A stretch of 64,000 bases of DNA from Microbaculum marinum. Lineage in GTDB: Bacteria > Pseudomonadota > Alphaproteobacteria > Rhizobiales > Tepidamorphaceae. Numbering within the stretch: position 1 is the first letter of the stretch; each line of letters begins with the position of its first letter. Below are positions 1 to 8,291 of this stretch, piece after piece. Below the pieces are notes generated by a model. That model searched no databases. It was not told where the DNA came from and saw only the letters and a program-made list of their open reading frames with translations. Position numbers and translations under genes: made by a program. The DNA lies in the NCBI RefSeq assembly GCF_042646165.1, contig NZ_JBHRTC010000021.1. One strand, 5' to 3'.

Positions 1-1
1 C

Positions 2-1771
2 CGAAGCCGGTCCCGCGAACGGCGCCGCGCCTACATGGATCGCTGCCGCCGCGCCATCGACGCCGGACCGGCACGCGCCCACCTGTCCTGCGGCAATCTC
101 GCCCACGTCACCGCCGCCAGCGGCGCCGACAAGGCGCAGATTGCTGAGGGCCGCGGCGGCAACGTCGCGATCGTCACCGCCTACAACGACATGCTCTCCG
201 CGCATCAGCCGTTCGAGAGATTTCCCGACCTGATCCGGCAGGCCGCCCGCGCCGCCGGCGGCACCGCCCAGGTGGCCGGCGGCGTGCCTGCGATGTGCGA
301 CGGCGTCACCCAGGGCCAGCCCGGCATGGAACTCAGCCTGTTCTCGCGCGACGTCATCGCGCTCGCCGCCGGCGTTTCGCTCAGCCACAATTGCTACGAT
401 GCGGCGATCTTCCTCGGCGTCTGCGACAAGATCGTGCCCGGGCTCGTCATCGCGGCGGCGACCTTCGGGCACCTGCCGGCGATCTTCGCGCCCGCCGGTC
501 CGATGACCTCAGGGCTGCCGAACGACGAAAAGTCGAGGATCCGGCAGAAATACGCGGCCGGCGAGATCGGCCGCGACGAACTGCTGCGCGCCGAGATGGC
601 CTCCTACCACGGACCCGGCACCTGCACCTTCTACGGCACCGCCAACACCAACCAGATGCTGATGGAGTTCATGGGCCTGCACCTGCCCGGCGCGAGCTTC
701 GTCAATCCGAACACCCCGCTGCGCGACGCCTTGACCGCCGAAGCCGCACGACGGGCGCTGGCGATCACGGCGAAGGGCAACGAGTTCACGCCGGCTTGCG
801 AGGTGCTGGACGAGCGCGCCTTCGTCAACGGCATGGTCGGGCTCAACGCGACCGGCGGATCGACCAACCTCGTCCTGCATCTCGTCGCGATGGCGCGCGC
901 CGCCGGCATCGAGATCGACTGGCAGGACATGGAGGAGATTTCCGAGGTCACGCCGCTGATGGCGCGGGTCTATCCGAACGGTCTCGCCGACGTGAACCAT
1001 TTCCACGCCGCCGGCGGGCTCGGTTTCATGATCGGCGAACTGCTCGACGCCGGCCTGCTTCACGAGGACGTCAGCACCATCGCCGGCCCGGGTCTGAGGC
1101 GCTACACCGAGGAGCCGATGCTGGAAAACGACGCGCTGGTCTGGCGCGGCGGCGCCGCCGGGAGCGGCAGCGAGAACATTCTGCGCCCTGCGTCCAGCCC
1201 CTTCCAGCCGACCGGCGGACTGCGCCTGCTAGGCGGCAATCTCGGCCGCGCGGTGATCAAGGTGTCCGCCGTCAAGCCCGAGCATCGTGTCGTCGAGGCG
1301 CCGGTGCGGGTGTTCCACGATCAGGAGTCGGTGAAGGAGGCGTTCAGGGCGGGCGAACTGGATCGCGACGTGATCGTCGTCGTGCGCTTCCAGGGGCCGA
1401 AGGCGAACGGCATGCCGGAACTGCATTCGCTGACGCCGTCGCTCGGTGTCGCGCTCGACCGCGGCCACCGGATCGCGCTGGTGACCGACGGCCGCATGTC
1501 GGGCGCCTCCGGCAAGGTGCCGGCGGCGATCCACCTCAGCCCGGAGGCCGCAGACGGAGGACCGATCGCGCGGCTCCGCGACGGCGACGTCATACGACTG
1601 GACGCGCAGGCGGGTATCCTCGAAGCGAAGGTCGACGCGGCGGAGTTCGCAGCGCGCGAGCCGGCGCGACCGGATCTGTCCGCCAGCCACGAAGGCATCG
1701 GCCGCGAGCTGTTTGCCGCGTTCCGGGCCGCCGTCGGCCCCGCCGAAACCGGCGCCGCCGTGGTCGTCTGA
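2..1771 (+). CDS. edd: 6-phosphogluconate dehydratase, 5' end outside window
   Basis: This is the Entner-Doudoroff enzyme that dehydrates 6-phosphogluconate to 2-keto-3-deoxy-6-phosphogluconate in the cytosol. The translation carries the IlvD/Edd signatures CDKIVPG, GTCTFYGTANTNQ and GRMSGASGKVP. Its C-terminus reads like E. coli Edd up to the PDLSAS segment. The first in-frame ATG is at 35, but the frame is open to the window edge and reads RSRERRRAY before it. That matches the RSRETRxAY segment near the N-terminus of Edd, so the true start lies upstream and 35 is internal. About 590 residues are visible, against roughly 600 for the family. It converges on the MBL-fold gene, with only 21 bases between the stops. 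Confidence 0.95.
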   Translation, partial: RSRSRERRRAYMDRCRRAIDAGPARAHLSCGNLAHVTAASGADKAQIAEGRGGNVAIVTAYNDMLSAHQPFERFPDLIRQAARAAGGTAQVAGGVPAMCDGVTQGQPGMELSLFSRDVIALAAGVSLSHNCYDAAIFLGVCDKIVPGLVIAAATFGHLPAIFAPAGPMTSGLPNDEKSRIRQKYAAGEIGRDELLRAEMASYHGPGTCTFYGTANTNQMLMEFMGLHLPGASFVNPNTPLRDALTAEAARRALAITAKGNEFTPACEVLDERAFVNGMVGLNATGGSTNLVLHLVAMARAAGIEIDWQDMEEISEVTPLMARVYPNGLADVNHFHAAGGLGFMIGELLDAGLLHEDVSTIAGPGLRRYTEEPMLENDALVWRGGAAGSGSENILRPASSPFQPTGGLRLLGGNLGRAVIKVSAVKPEHRVVEAPVRVFHDQESVKEAFRAGELDRDVIVVVRFQGPKANGMPELHSLTPSLGVALDRGHRIALVTDGRMSGASGKVPAAIHLSPEAADGGPIARLRDGDVIRLDAQAGILEAKVDAAEFAAREPARPDLSASHEGIGRELFAAFRAAVGPAETGAAVVV

Positions 1772-1792
1772 CGGAAGACCGCAGCGATTGCC

Positions 1793-2671
1793 TCAGAAGG
1801 GCAGGCGCCAGGCTTCCGGATGGAACCGGTACGCGTCTCCCTCCTTCGACACGTGGCCGAAGCCCGGGAAATGCATGTGCATGCCGGTGACGAGGAACTG
1901 CTCCTGCGCCGCCATCTCGAGAATGCGCCGCCTCGTCGCCGCCGCGGCGTCGGGATCGGTGTCCGGCACCATGGTGATCTCGGGCCGTGCGAACTGGACC
2001 TCGGGAATGTGAATCGTGTCTCCCCAGATCAGCAGCCGGTCCTTTCCGGACTCGATCAGGTACGAGGTATGGCCCGGCGTGTGGCCGGCACTCGGGATCG
2101 CCCGGACGCCGGGAAACACCTCGCCGTCGACGAAGGTCCGCATCCGGTCCAGGTAGGGCTGCACCTGCTCCCGGGTCATCTGGAAATGCAGCTGCTTGTA
2201 GAGGTCGCTCGCCCGGCTCATCGGCTCGTCGTCGAACCAGTGACGCGGCTCGTTCTCGTGCACGACCAGTTCGGCGTTTCCGAAATGCCGCCTTCCCGTC
2301 TCCATGTCCGTCAGTCCGGCGGAATGGTCGGGATGCATGTGGGTGAGGAGCACGGTATCGATGTCGTCCGGGGCGACGCCGGCCGCCTCGAGGTTGGCGG
2401 GCAGATGGCCGAGCGTCGGCCCGAGGTACTTGCCGGAACCGGTTTCCAGCAACGCCAGGCGGCCTTTCGAATAGATCAGAAAGGCGTTCACGGAGAATGC
2501 CAGCGTATCCCGGAACGCGGCGGCCAGCGCCTGATTGCGTTCGGCCTCGGGAAGATTGCGGGTCATCTCCCTCTCCGTAACGAAATATCCGTCGCTGAGG
2601 GCGGTGACGACGATATCGCCGATACGGCGATGGTAGACGCCGGGAATCTGCGTGTCTGGTGGTGCGATCAT
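1793..2671 (-). CDS. MBL-fold metallohydrolase
   Basis: A 292-residue metallo-beta-lactamase-fold protein. The zinc motif HMHPDH is at residues 111-116, followed by GHTPGH and the WGDTIH segment. The fold family includes lactonases, glyoxalase II and other hydrolases, and the sequence alone does not fix the substrate. The start is the ATG at 2671 (MIAPP). A longer in-frame reading exists but runs through the upstream gene. It lies 35 bases after the SnoaL-like gene and is probably co-transcribed with it. With the neighbouring SDR and TRAP genes it most likely belongs to an organic-acid or lactone pathway, which is inference. Confidence 0.85.
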   Translation of the reverse strand: MIAPPDTQIPGVYHRRIGDIVVTALSDGYFVTEREMTRNLPEAERNQALAAAFRDTLAFSVNAFLIYSKGRLALLETGSGKYLGPTLGHLPANLEAAGVAPDDIDTVLLTHMHPDHSAGLTDMETGRRHFGNAELVVHENEPRHWFDDEPMSRASDLYKQLHFQMTREQVQPYLDRMRTFVDGEVFPGVRAIPSAGHTPGHTSYLIESGKDRLLIWGDTIHIPEVQFARPEITMVPDTDPDAAAATRRRILEMAAQEQFLVTGMHMHFPGFGHVSKEGDAYRFHPEAWRLPF

Positions 2672-2706
2672 GTGTCCGGGAGGCCTTCGTTCCGGGCCGT
2701 GTGACC

Positions 2707-3171
2707 CTACTTTCTCTCGCCTCCGGCCGCCGGGCCGGAGAGTGCGCCGCCCCCCTCGAACAGCACTTTGAACGTCCTGTGGGAGCAAAGCCATGGCCCA
2801 TCGCCGTCGTGCACCCACGTGTCGCTGATCGCCGCGACCTGGACCGGAGGCTCGGACGGTTTCGGCGGCGTGCCGTCGGCGGCGTAGAGCAGCAGATACC
2901 AGGTCGAGGTCGCGGAACGTTCGTCCTGGACCTCGGCCACGAAGTTGGCGACCGTATGCAGCGCCAGCCGGTCGCCGCGGGTCAGACGCCAGTCGAAGAA
3001 GCCCTGGATCTCTTCGCGGCCGTTGAAGGTGCGGGCGGGCGCCTCCCACACGGCGTCCTCCGTCCAGAAGCTGCCGGCCTGGCGACCGGCGTCGTCGTCG
3101 ACATTGCGCCAGTAGGCGAGCAGCCGCTCGTGGATGTCCTGCTTGATCAGCAGGGTCTGGACCGGATCCAT
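2707..3171 (-). CDS. SnoaL-like / NTF2-like protein (copy 1)
   Basis: A small protein of 154 residues with the cone-shaped NTF2/SnoaL fold pattern: an N-terminal helix (LLIKQDIHERLLAYWRNVD), then FWTEDAVWEAP, the GREEIQGFFDWR segment and the LYAADG strand. Members are often small hydrolases, isomerases or dioxygenase beta-like subunits, so the reaction is open. The ATG at 3171 is chosen because an AGGGA ribosome site sits six bases before it; an ATG at 3177 would lie directly on that site. It is clearly paralogous to the gene at 21618-22079, sharing YxxDG/EDA, RGDR and LYAADG. Both lie beside the same putative operator. Confidence 0.8.
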   Translation of the reverse strand: MDPVQTLLIKQDIHERLLAYWRNVDDDAGRQAGSFWTEDAVWEAPARTFNGREEIQGFFDWRLTRGDRLALHTVANFVAEVQDERSATSTWYLLLYAADGTPPKPSEPPVQVAAISDTWVHDGDGPWLCSHRTFKVLFEGGGALSGPAAGGERK

Positions 3172-3527
3172 GGTCATTCCCTTCCCGTGCGTTTCGGCCG
3201 ACTTCTCGCGGCTCTGGAGCGGCGTGGGCCCGGCGGGCCGCGGCCGTCGTCTGTTTCCTGTGAACTTGCATTTATGGACCAATACCGGGATCGCGGGCGA
3301 GCCCCCCAGCCGAGCCCACGTGATTGCCCCGGCGCGAACTGGGAACATTTCGTCAGTTGAAATTTCTATGCAAATCGGCGGCCAGGACCGCCGAACGGCC
3401 TCTGCTGGCCCGAACTTGATATTATGATCCAATGCAAGGGTTCGATGCCGATTTTGGCGCATCGCCGTGACGGTTTGCGGCGAAACGGCCGCGGACCGGC
3501 GCGAAAACAGCATTCGAAGGGGCGGAA
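3172..3527. other. Divergent promoter region, SnoaL operon / SDR
   Basis: About 356 non-coding bases separate the minus-strand SnoaL-MBL pair from the plus-strand SDR gene. The region is visibly more AT-rich than the flanking genes. It contains the 17-base palindrome at 3347-3363. It also has a loosely inverted pair of TGCAT/ATGCA-containing stretches, near 3266-3283 and 3418-3437. No convincing sigma-70 promoter pair was found. Confidence 0.6.
3347..3363. promoter_or_regulatory. Putative IclR operator A (ATTTC-N7-GAAAT)
   Basis: The sequence ATTTCGTCAGTTGAAAT has perfect 5-base arms around a 7-base centre. The same TTTC-N7-GAAA architecture occurs at 9438, 21494 and 23430, always in an intergenic region near the two IclR genes. 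Assignment to IclR is inference from co-location and from the known preference of IclR proteins for short palindromes. Confidence 0.55.
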
Positions 3528-4280
3528 ATGGCCGAAGTCGTAATCGTGACGGGCGCGAGCACCGGGATCGGGGCGTCCACCGCCCGTCTGCTCGGCGCCG
3601 CCGGCGCAGATGTCGTCGTCAACTACAAGTCCTCGAAGGAGGCCGCCGAAGGCGTGGTCGCCGACGTCGAGGCCGCGGGCGGACGGGCGATCGCGGTCCG
3701 CGCCGACATGGGCGTCGAGGCCGACATCGTCCGGCTGTTCGAGGAGACCGACAAGGCCTTCGGGCCCTTGACCGGTCTCGTCAACAACGCCGGCATCAAC
3801 ACCCCGAAGCTGCGGGCGATTGAAGACTATACCTTCCAGGAGACGATGGAGATCCTCGCCGTCAACACCGCCGGCGTGCTGATCGCCTGCCGCGAAGCGG
3901 TGAAGCGGATGTCGACCAAGCACGGCGGCAAGGGCGGCGCCATCGTCAACATCTCCTCGATCGGCGCGCTGACCGGCTCGCCCAGCCGGTTCATCCACTA
4001 CGGCGGCTCGAAGGCGGCCGTCGACACGATGACGATGGGCATCGCCGCGGAGGTCGTGCGCGACGGCATCCGCGTCAACGCGATCAGGCCCGGCATGGTC
4101 GACACGCCAATCCACGCCAAGTCCGGCCAGGCGGACCGGCTGAAGGAATTCGCCTCGAAGACCCCGCTCGGCCGCGCCGGGCGGCCGGAAGAAGTCGCCG
4201 AGGCGATCGTCTGGATGCTGTCCGACAAGGCCTCGCTCGTGACCGGCGCCATCCTCAACGTGATGGGGGCGCAGCGATAA
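3528..4280 (+). CDS. SDR family oxidoreductase
   Basis: A classical short-chain dehydrogenase/reductase of 250 residues. The nucleotide-binding TGASTGIG is at 8-15, NNAG at 86-89, and the catalytic Ser (143 or 144), Tyr158 and Lys162 are all present, followed by the RPGMVDTP segment. It should oxidise an alcohol or reduce a ketone with NAD(P). The sequence VNYKSS after the second strand has no acidic residue at the strand end, which leans towards NADP(H), though weakly. It is the first gene before TRAP transporter 1 and is separated from it by 118 bases containing a hairpin. It may act on the compound that the TRAP system imports. Confidence 0.9.
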   Translation: MAEVVIVTGASTGIGASTARLLGAAGADVVVNYKSSKEAAEGVVADVEAAGGRAIAVRADMGVEADIVRLFEETDKAFGPLTGLVNNAGINTPKLRAIEDYTFQETMEILAVNTAGVLIACREAVKRMSTKHGGKGGAIVNISSIGALTGSPSRFIHYGGSKAAVDTMTMGIAAEVVRDGIRVNAIRPGMVDTPIHAKSGQADRLKEFASKTPLGRAGRPEEVAEAIVWMLSDKASLVTGAILNVMGAQR

Positions 4281-4334
4281 ACCTGAACTGACAAACGGCA
4301 TCGACCGCAAATACAATCGATAAGGCGCGTTCCG

Positions 4335-4351
4335 GACCCGGTGTCCGGGTC
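4335..4351 (+). other. Stem-loop between SDR and TRAP genes
   Basis: GACCCGG and CCGGGTC form a perfect 7-base stem with a 3-base TGT loop in the gap before dctP. No U-tract follows, so it is not a canonical terminator. It could protect the dctP message or tune expression across the junction, which is inference. Confidence 0.35.
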
Positions 4352-4398
4352 AGCGCCAGACAAAGGCCGAACAAGAGGCCAAACCAGGGAGGAAGAAC

Positions 4399-5412
4399 AT
4401 GAACACCCGATACATCCTGTCGACCGCGCTTTGCCTGGCTCTGTCCGCCGGAGCCGCCCATGCGCAGGACTATCCCGAGATGAAGCTGCGCGAGAACAAC
4501 CTCGTTCCCGCGACGGCCGGGCCGGCGCTGGCAAACGTCTTCTTCGCTGACGAGATCGCCAAGCGCAGCGGCGGCAAGATCGAGATCGAGAACTTCTGGT
4601 CGGGCGCCGCGGGAGCGCCGGCCGAGCAGTTGAAGCTGGTCGGCGCCGGAGCGCTCGACATCGCCGTCTTCCCGGGCAGCTACTACCCCGCCCAGATGCC
4701 GTTCCTCGGCGCCATCAGCGCCCTGCCGATCGTGATGCCGACGCCCGACAAGGCGCAAGAGATCGCCAACGCCCTGTGGGAGAAGGTCCCCGCCTTCCAG
4801 GAAGAGGCGAAGGCGAACAAGATCTGGCCGGTCATCTTCAAGCCGCTCAACGAGTACCACCTGCTCTGCACCTCGCCGATCCGCTCGCTCGCCGATCTCG
4901 AGAACAAGAAGATCCGCAGCCAGGGCGAATACATTCCGATCGCGGTGAAGGCGGTGGGCGCGGTTCCCGTCACGGTTCTGCCCGGCGAGTTCTACGAGGC
5001 GCTGCAGCGCGGCACGGTCGACTGCATGCTGCTGCCGTGGGACCTGCTGAACGCAAACCGGCTCTACGAGGTCGCCAAGTACGGCTCGACGATCTCCTTC
5101 GGCACGGTCATCGCCGACGGCACCTTCTTCAATCTCGACAAGTGGAATTCCCTCCCCGACGACGTCAAGACGCTGATGAGCGAGACCGGCAAGGACGCCG
5201 AGGCCTACAGCCTCACGGCCAACAAGGAGCTCGAAAAGAAGGCGCTCGAGAACATGAAGGCCGAGGGCGTCGAGATCATCGAGTTCCCCGACCAGGAAGC
5301 CTTCCAGGCCAAGCTGCCCGATTTCCTCGACATCTGGCAGAAGCGGATGGAAGAAGCCGGCAAGGGCGACGCCGCCAGGCAGACTGTCGAGGTCTGGAAG
5401 TCTGTGAACTGA
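4399..5412 (+). CDS. TRAP transporter 1 substrate-binding protein (DctP family)
   Basis: Periplasmic solute receptor of 337 residues. A Sec signal peptide (NTRY, hydrophobic core, AHA cleavage near residue 22) precedes a DctP-type body: GAGALDIAVFPGSYY, the AxxLENKKIRSQGEYI ligand-arm region, and LQRGTVDCMLLPWD. Most such proteins bind a carboxylate through an arginine in the KIRSQ region. A strong GGGAGGA ribosome site precedes the ATG. It heads a P-M-Q operon with the two permease genes downstream. The true ligand is unknown, but the neighbours suggest an organic acid. Confidence 0.9.
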   Translation: MNTRYILSTALCLALSAGAAHAQDYPEMKLRENNLVPATAGPALANVFFADEIAKRSGGKIEIENFWSGAAGAPAEQLKLVGAGALDIAVFPGSYYPAQMPFLGAISALPIVMPTPDKAQEIANALWEKVPAFQEEAKANKIWPVIFKPLNEYHLLCTSPIRSLADLENKKIRSQGEYIPIAVKAVGAVPVTVLPGEFYEALQRGTVDCMLLPWDLLNANRLYEVAKYGSTISFGTVIADGTFFNLDKWNSLPDDVKTLMSETGKDAEAYSLTANKELEKKALENMKAEGVEIIEFPDQEAFQAKLPDFLDIWQKRMEEAGKGDAARQTVEVWKSVN

Positions 5413-5452
5413 CCCAGGCTCGTCGGTCGACGGAACGAAGGGAGTCCCGTCG

Positions 5453-6766
5453 GTGGACGGTACGACCATCGCGATGCTGGCCACCGGCGGCATGCTGGTG
5501 CTCCTGGCCCTGGGCGTGCCCGTCGCGGCATGCCTGGGGCTTGCAGGCTTTGTCGGGCTGTATTTCGTCGGCGGATGGACGTTCGCGATCATCCAGCTCG
5601 AAAGCCTGCCCTATCAGCTGACCTCGACCTATTCGTTCTCGGTCCTGCCGATGTTCCTGTTCATGGGCAATCTCGCCATGAACGGCGGAATGGCGCAGGA
5701 ACTGTACACCGCCGCGAACCGGCTCATCGGCCATTTTCGCGGCGGCCTTTACCTGGCGACGATCGCCGGATCCGCCTCGTTCTCCGCCATATCCGGGTCG
5801 ACCGTCGTCAACGCCACGGTGTTCACCCGGATCTCGCTGCCGGAGATGCTGAGGCTCGGCTATTCCCGCTCCGTCGCCGGGGCGAGCATCGCCTCGGCCG
5901 GCACGCTGGCGGCGATGATCCCGCCGAGCGTGACGATGGTCATCTACGGCATCATCACCGAGCAGTCGATCGGCGCGCTGATGATCGCCGGCATCGTTCC
6001 CGGCGTCGCCACCGCGCTCGGCTACTGCCTGCTGATCATGATCCTGGTGCGGGTCAGGCCGGACGTCGCCCCCAGGGACCACGAGCGTTCCTCCTGGTCG
6101 CAACGCTGGAAGTCGATCGGCGAAACCTGGTCGATCGTCCTGCTGTTCGCCTTCATCATGGGCGGCATCTACGGCGGCTACTTCTCGCCGTCGGCGGCGG
6201 GCGCGGCCGGCAGTTTCGGCGCGATGGCGATCCTTGCCATGCGCCGGCGGCTGACCTGGTCGGTGCTGACGCGGTCGTTCATCGACGCAGCCGTCACGTC
6301 GGCCATGCTGTTCCTCATCGTCATCGGCGGCCTCGTCTACTCGCGCATGCTGGTGCTGAGCGGCGTCATCACCGACGTCGTCGATTTCACCATCGCCCTG
6401 CAGCTGTCGCCGATCCTGCTGCTGCTGGCGCTGTCGCTGGTCTACATCGCGCTCGGCTGCCTGATCGATACGCTGTCGATGTTGCTGCTGACCCTGCCCT
6501 TCGTGTTTCCGGTCATCCACGCCGCCGGGATCGACCCGATCTACTTCGGTGTCCTGGTGGTCGTGTTCATCGAGTTGGGCGCCATCACGCCGCCGATCGG
6601 CATGAACCTTTTTGCGACGGTCGCTGCGGCCGACGGCAGGGTCACGATCGAGGAGATCATCCGCGGCGTCTGGCCGTTCATCGTCGTCAACGTGATCCTG
6701 CTGGCCTTGTTCATAGCCTTCCCCGTTCTGATAACCTGGCTGCCGGGCCAGATGATGATGAGATGA
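5453..6766 (+). CDS. TRAP transporter 1 large permease (DctM family)
   Basis: Integral membrane ion-coupled permease of 437 residues with roughly a dozen hydrophobic segments. It carries DctM-typical stretches (VLPMFLFMGNLAMNGG, GTLAAMIPPSVTMVIYGI, ELGAITPPIGMNLF). The start is GTG at 5453, with GGAG eight bases upstream. The stop overlaps the next start as ATGA. The large subunit carries out Na+- or H+-driven uptake of the ligand delivered by DctP. Here dctM precedes dctQ, the reverse of the common P-Q-M order. Confidence 0.93.
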   Translation: MDGTTIAMLATGGMLVLLALGVPVAACLGLAGFVGLYFVGGWTFAIIQLESLPYQLTSTYSFSVLPMFLFMGNLAMNGGMAQELYTAANRLIGHFRGGLYLATIAGSASFSAISGSTVVNATVFTRISLPEMLRLGYSRSVAGASIASAGTLAAMIPPSVTMVIYGIITEQSIGALMIAGIVPGVATALGYCLLIMILVRVRPDVAPRDHERSSWSQRWKSIGETWSIVLLFAFIMGGIYGGYFSPSAAGAAGSFGAMAILAMRRRLTWSVLTRSFIDAAVTSAMLFLIVIGGLVYSRMLVLSGVITDVVDFTIALQLSPILLLLALSLVYIALGCLIDTLSMLLLTLPFVFPVIHAAGIDPIYFGVLVVVFIELGAITPPIGMNLFATVAAADGRVTIEEIIRGVWPFIVVNVILLALFIAFPVLITWLPGQMMMR

Positions 6767-7299
6767 GCATGGTTCAGCGCGCCCTGGAGTGGCTGTCGAC
6801 CGTCTGCGCCTGGGTCGCGGGCCTCGCCATCCTGTGCATCGCCATTCTCGGCGGGCTGGACGTTCTCAGCACGGTGTTCCTCGGGCGGCCGGTCGATTCG
6901 ACCGTGGAGGGCACCGAGGCACTGATGGTCTTCTCCGCCTTCATGGCGCTCGGAATCCTGCACCAGCGGCGCTCCTACATCTCCGTTGACCTCTTCTACC
7001 TGATGTTCCCGCGCGCCGGCCGCAAGGCGCTCGACGTCCTGGCGCTGGTGCTGACCGGCATCTTCTTCGGGCTGATCGCGTGGCGCGGCTGGATCGCGGC
7101 GTTCGAGAGCCTCGCCTTCCGGGAGTTTTCCAACGGCATCGTCGCGATCCCGCTCTATCCCTCGAAATTCGCGCTGGCGATCGGCATGACCGTCGGCACC
7201 CTGTGGTGCATCCTCGATCTGGCCCGGGGCGGCCGCTTCCGCAACGATGCGCCGCCGGCCCGGAGCGACGTCGAGGCGGCGACCCCGCCGCGCCCCTGA
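6763..7299 (+). CDS. TRAP transporter 1 small permease (DctQ family)
   Basis: Small membrane subunit of 178 residues with four hydrophobic segments, as expected for DctQ. It contains the VEGTEALMVFSAFMALG and HQRRSYISVDLF segments, which resemble the E-x-x-x motif and the R-rich loop of this family. The ATG at 6763 overlaps the dctM stop by four bases, implying translational coupling. It completes TRAP system 1. The 34-base gap to the convergent panE-like gene holds no clear terminator. Confidence 0.88.
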   Translation: MSMVQRALEWLSTVCAWVAGLAILCIAILGGLDVLSTVFLGRPVDSTVEGTEALMVFSAFMALGILHQRRSYISVDLFYLMFPRAGRKALDVLALVLTGIFFGLIAWRGWIAAFESLAFREFSNGIVAIPLYPSKFALAIGMTVGTLWCILDLARGGRFRNDAPPARSDVEAATPPRP

Positions 7300-7333
7300 C
7301 TTGGGCCGCCTACGGGATCACGCTCCACGGATA

Positions 7334-8257
7334 TCAGGTGTCTACCGGCCCGTTCTCGTAGGGCTTGAGCAGCGCATACAGCATCCGGTGCACGGGGACG
7401 TCCATGCCGTGCTTGTCGGCGAGCCGGACGACCACGCCCGACAGGCCCTCGACCTCGATGCGCGCCCCGCGCAGCAGGTCGTTGCAGATCGACGCCCGGA
7501 CGCCCTCGCCGATATTGTCCGCATAGGCGACGCATTGCTCCGCCACGTCGTCTGCCACCGGCGCGCCCTCGGCCCGGGCGACGGCTGCGACCTCGCGCAT
7601 CGCCTCGATCGCTTGCGGCCGCAACCGCGGATCCCTGTAGATGTTTGCGATCGGCAGCCGCGCCGCCGCACTGAAGCCGCCATTGGTCGCCAGCAGCACG
7701 AACTTAGTCCACAGCGGCTCGCGTACGTCCTCGACCAGTTCCGTGACGAACCCGGCCGCATTGCACGCCTCGGCGAAGGTCTTCGCCAGCGGATCCGGAC
7801 GCCGGTCCCATGTGCCGAAGCGGACGCGCGCCGGACCGCCGAAATGCCGTATGACGCCCGGCTCGGCGATGCTCGCCGAGACGTAGGCGGGGCCGGCCCA
7901 GATGCGGTGGGGGCCATGGTCGCGCGCTAGCGTTTCCCCGCCGTCGATGCCGTTCTGTAGCGTCAGTACGCGGGTTCCCTCGCCGACGAGCGGCGCGATC
8001 GCGCGCGACGCCGCCTCGGTGTCGTAGAGCTTGACTGCGAAAAGGACGACGTCGGCAACGCCGATCCGCCGGGGATCGTCGGTCGCCTCGACCGGCACGA
8101 CGCGTTCGCCGTCGGGCCCGATGAGTGTCAGGCCGCGCCGCTGCATCGCCTCGAGATGGGCGCCGCGGGCGACGAAGGACACGTCGTTGCCCGCGGCCGC
8201 AAGCATGGCGCCATAGTACCCGCCGACCCCGCCGGCCCCCATGACCGCGATCTTCAA
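7334..8257 (-). CDS. 2-dehydropantoate 2-reductase family protein
   Basis: A ketopantoate-reductase (ApbA/PanE) family oxidoreductase of 307 residues. The Rossmann motif GAGGVGGYYG is at residues 7-16. The catalytic-type lysine is Lys185, in WTKFVLL. The C-terminal dimer/active-site domain is also present. The start is TTG at 8257, with GAGGAAC upstream. The C-terminal segment reads RIEVEGLSG where true PanE usually has a TEID-x-x-x-G pattern. Together with its place beside a MetE-core-like gene and an IclR regulator, this suggests reduction of another 2-oxo acid rather than housekeeping pantothenate synthesis, which is inference. It shares an operon with the gene at 8292-9326, with a 34-base gap. 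Confidence 0.8.
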   Translation of the reverse strand: MKIAVMGAGGVGGYYGAMLAAAGNDVSFVARGAHLEAMQRRGLTLIGPDGERVVPVEATDDPRRIGVADVVLFAVKLYDTEAASRAIAPLVGEGTRVLTLQNGIDGGETLARDHGPHRIWAGPAYVSASIAEPGVIRHFGGPARVRFGTWDRRPDPLAKTFAEACNAAGFVTELVEDVREPLWTKFVLLATNGGFSAAARLPIANIYRDPRLRPQAIEAMREVAAVARAEGAPVADDVAEQCVAYADNIGEGVRASICNDLLRGARIEVEGLSGVVVRLADKHGMDVPVHRMLYALLKPYENGPVDT

Positions 8258-8291
8258 TGCACCGTTCCTCTTGATCTGGAGTTGATCGCGG

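Noticed and set aside
7334..8257. Housekeeping pantothenate synthesis (panE)
   Set aside because: No panB or panC is nearby, the C-terminal motif departs from PanE, and the gene is in an IclR-associated catabolic operon. The family name is kept without the symbol.
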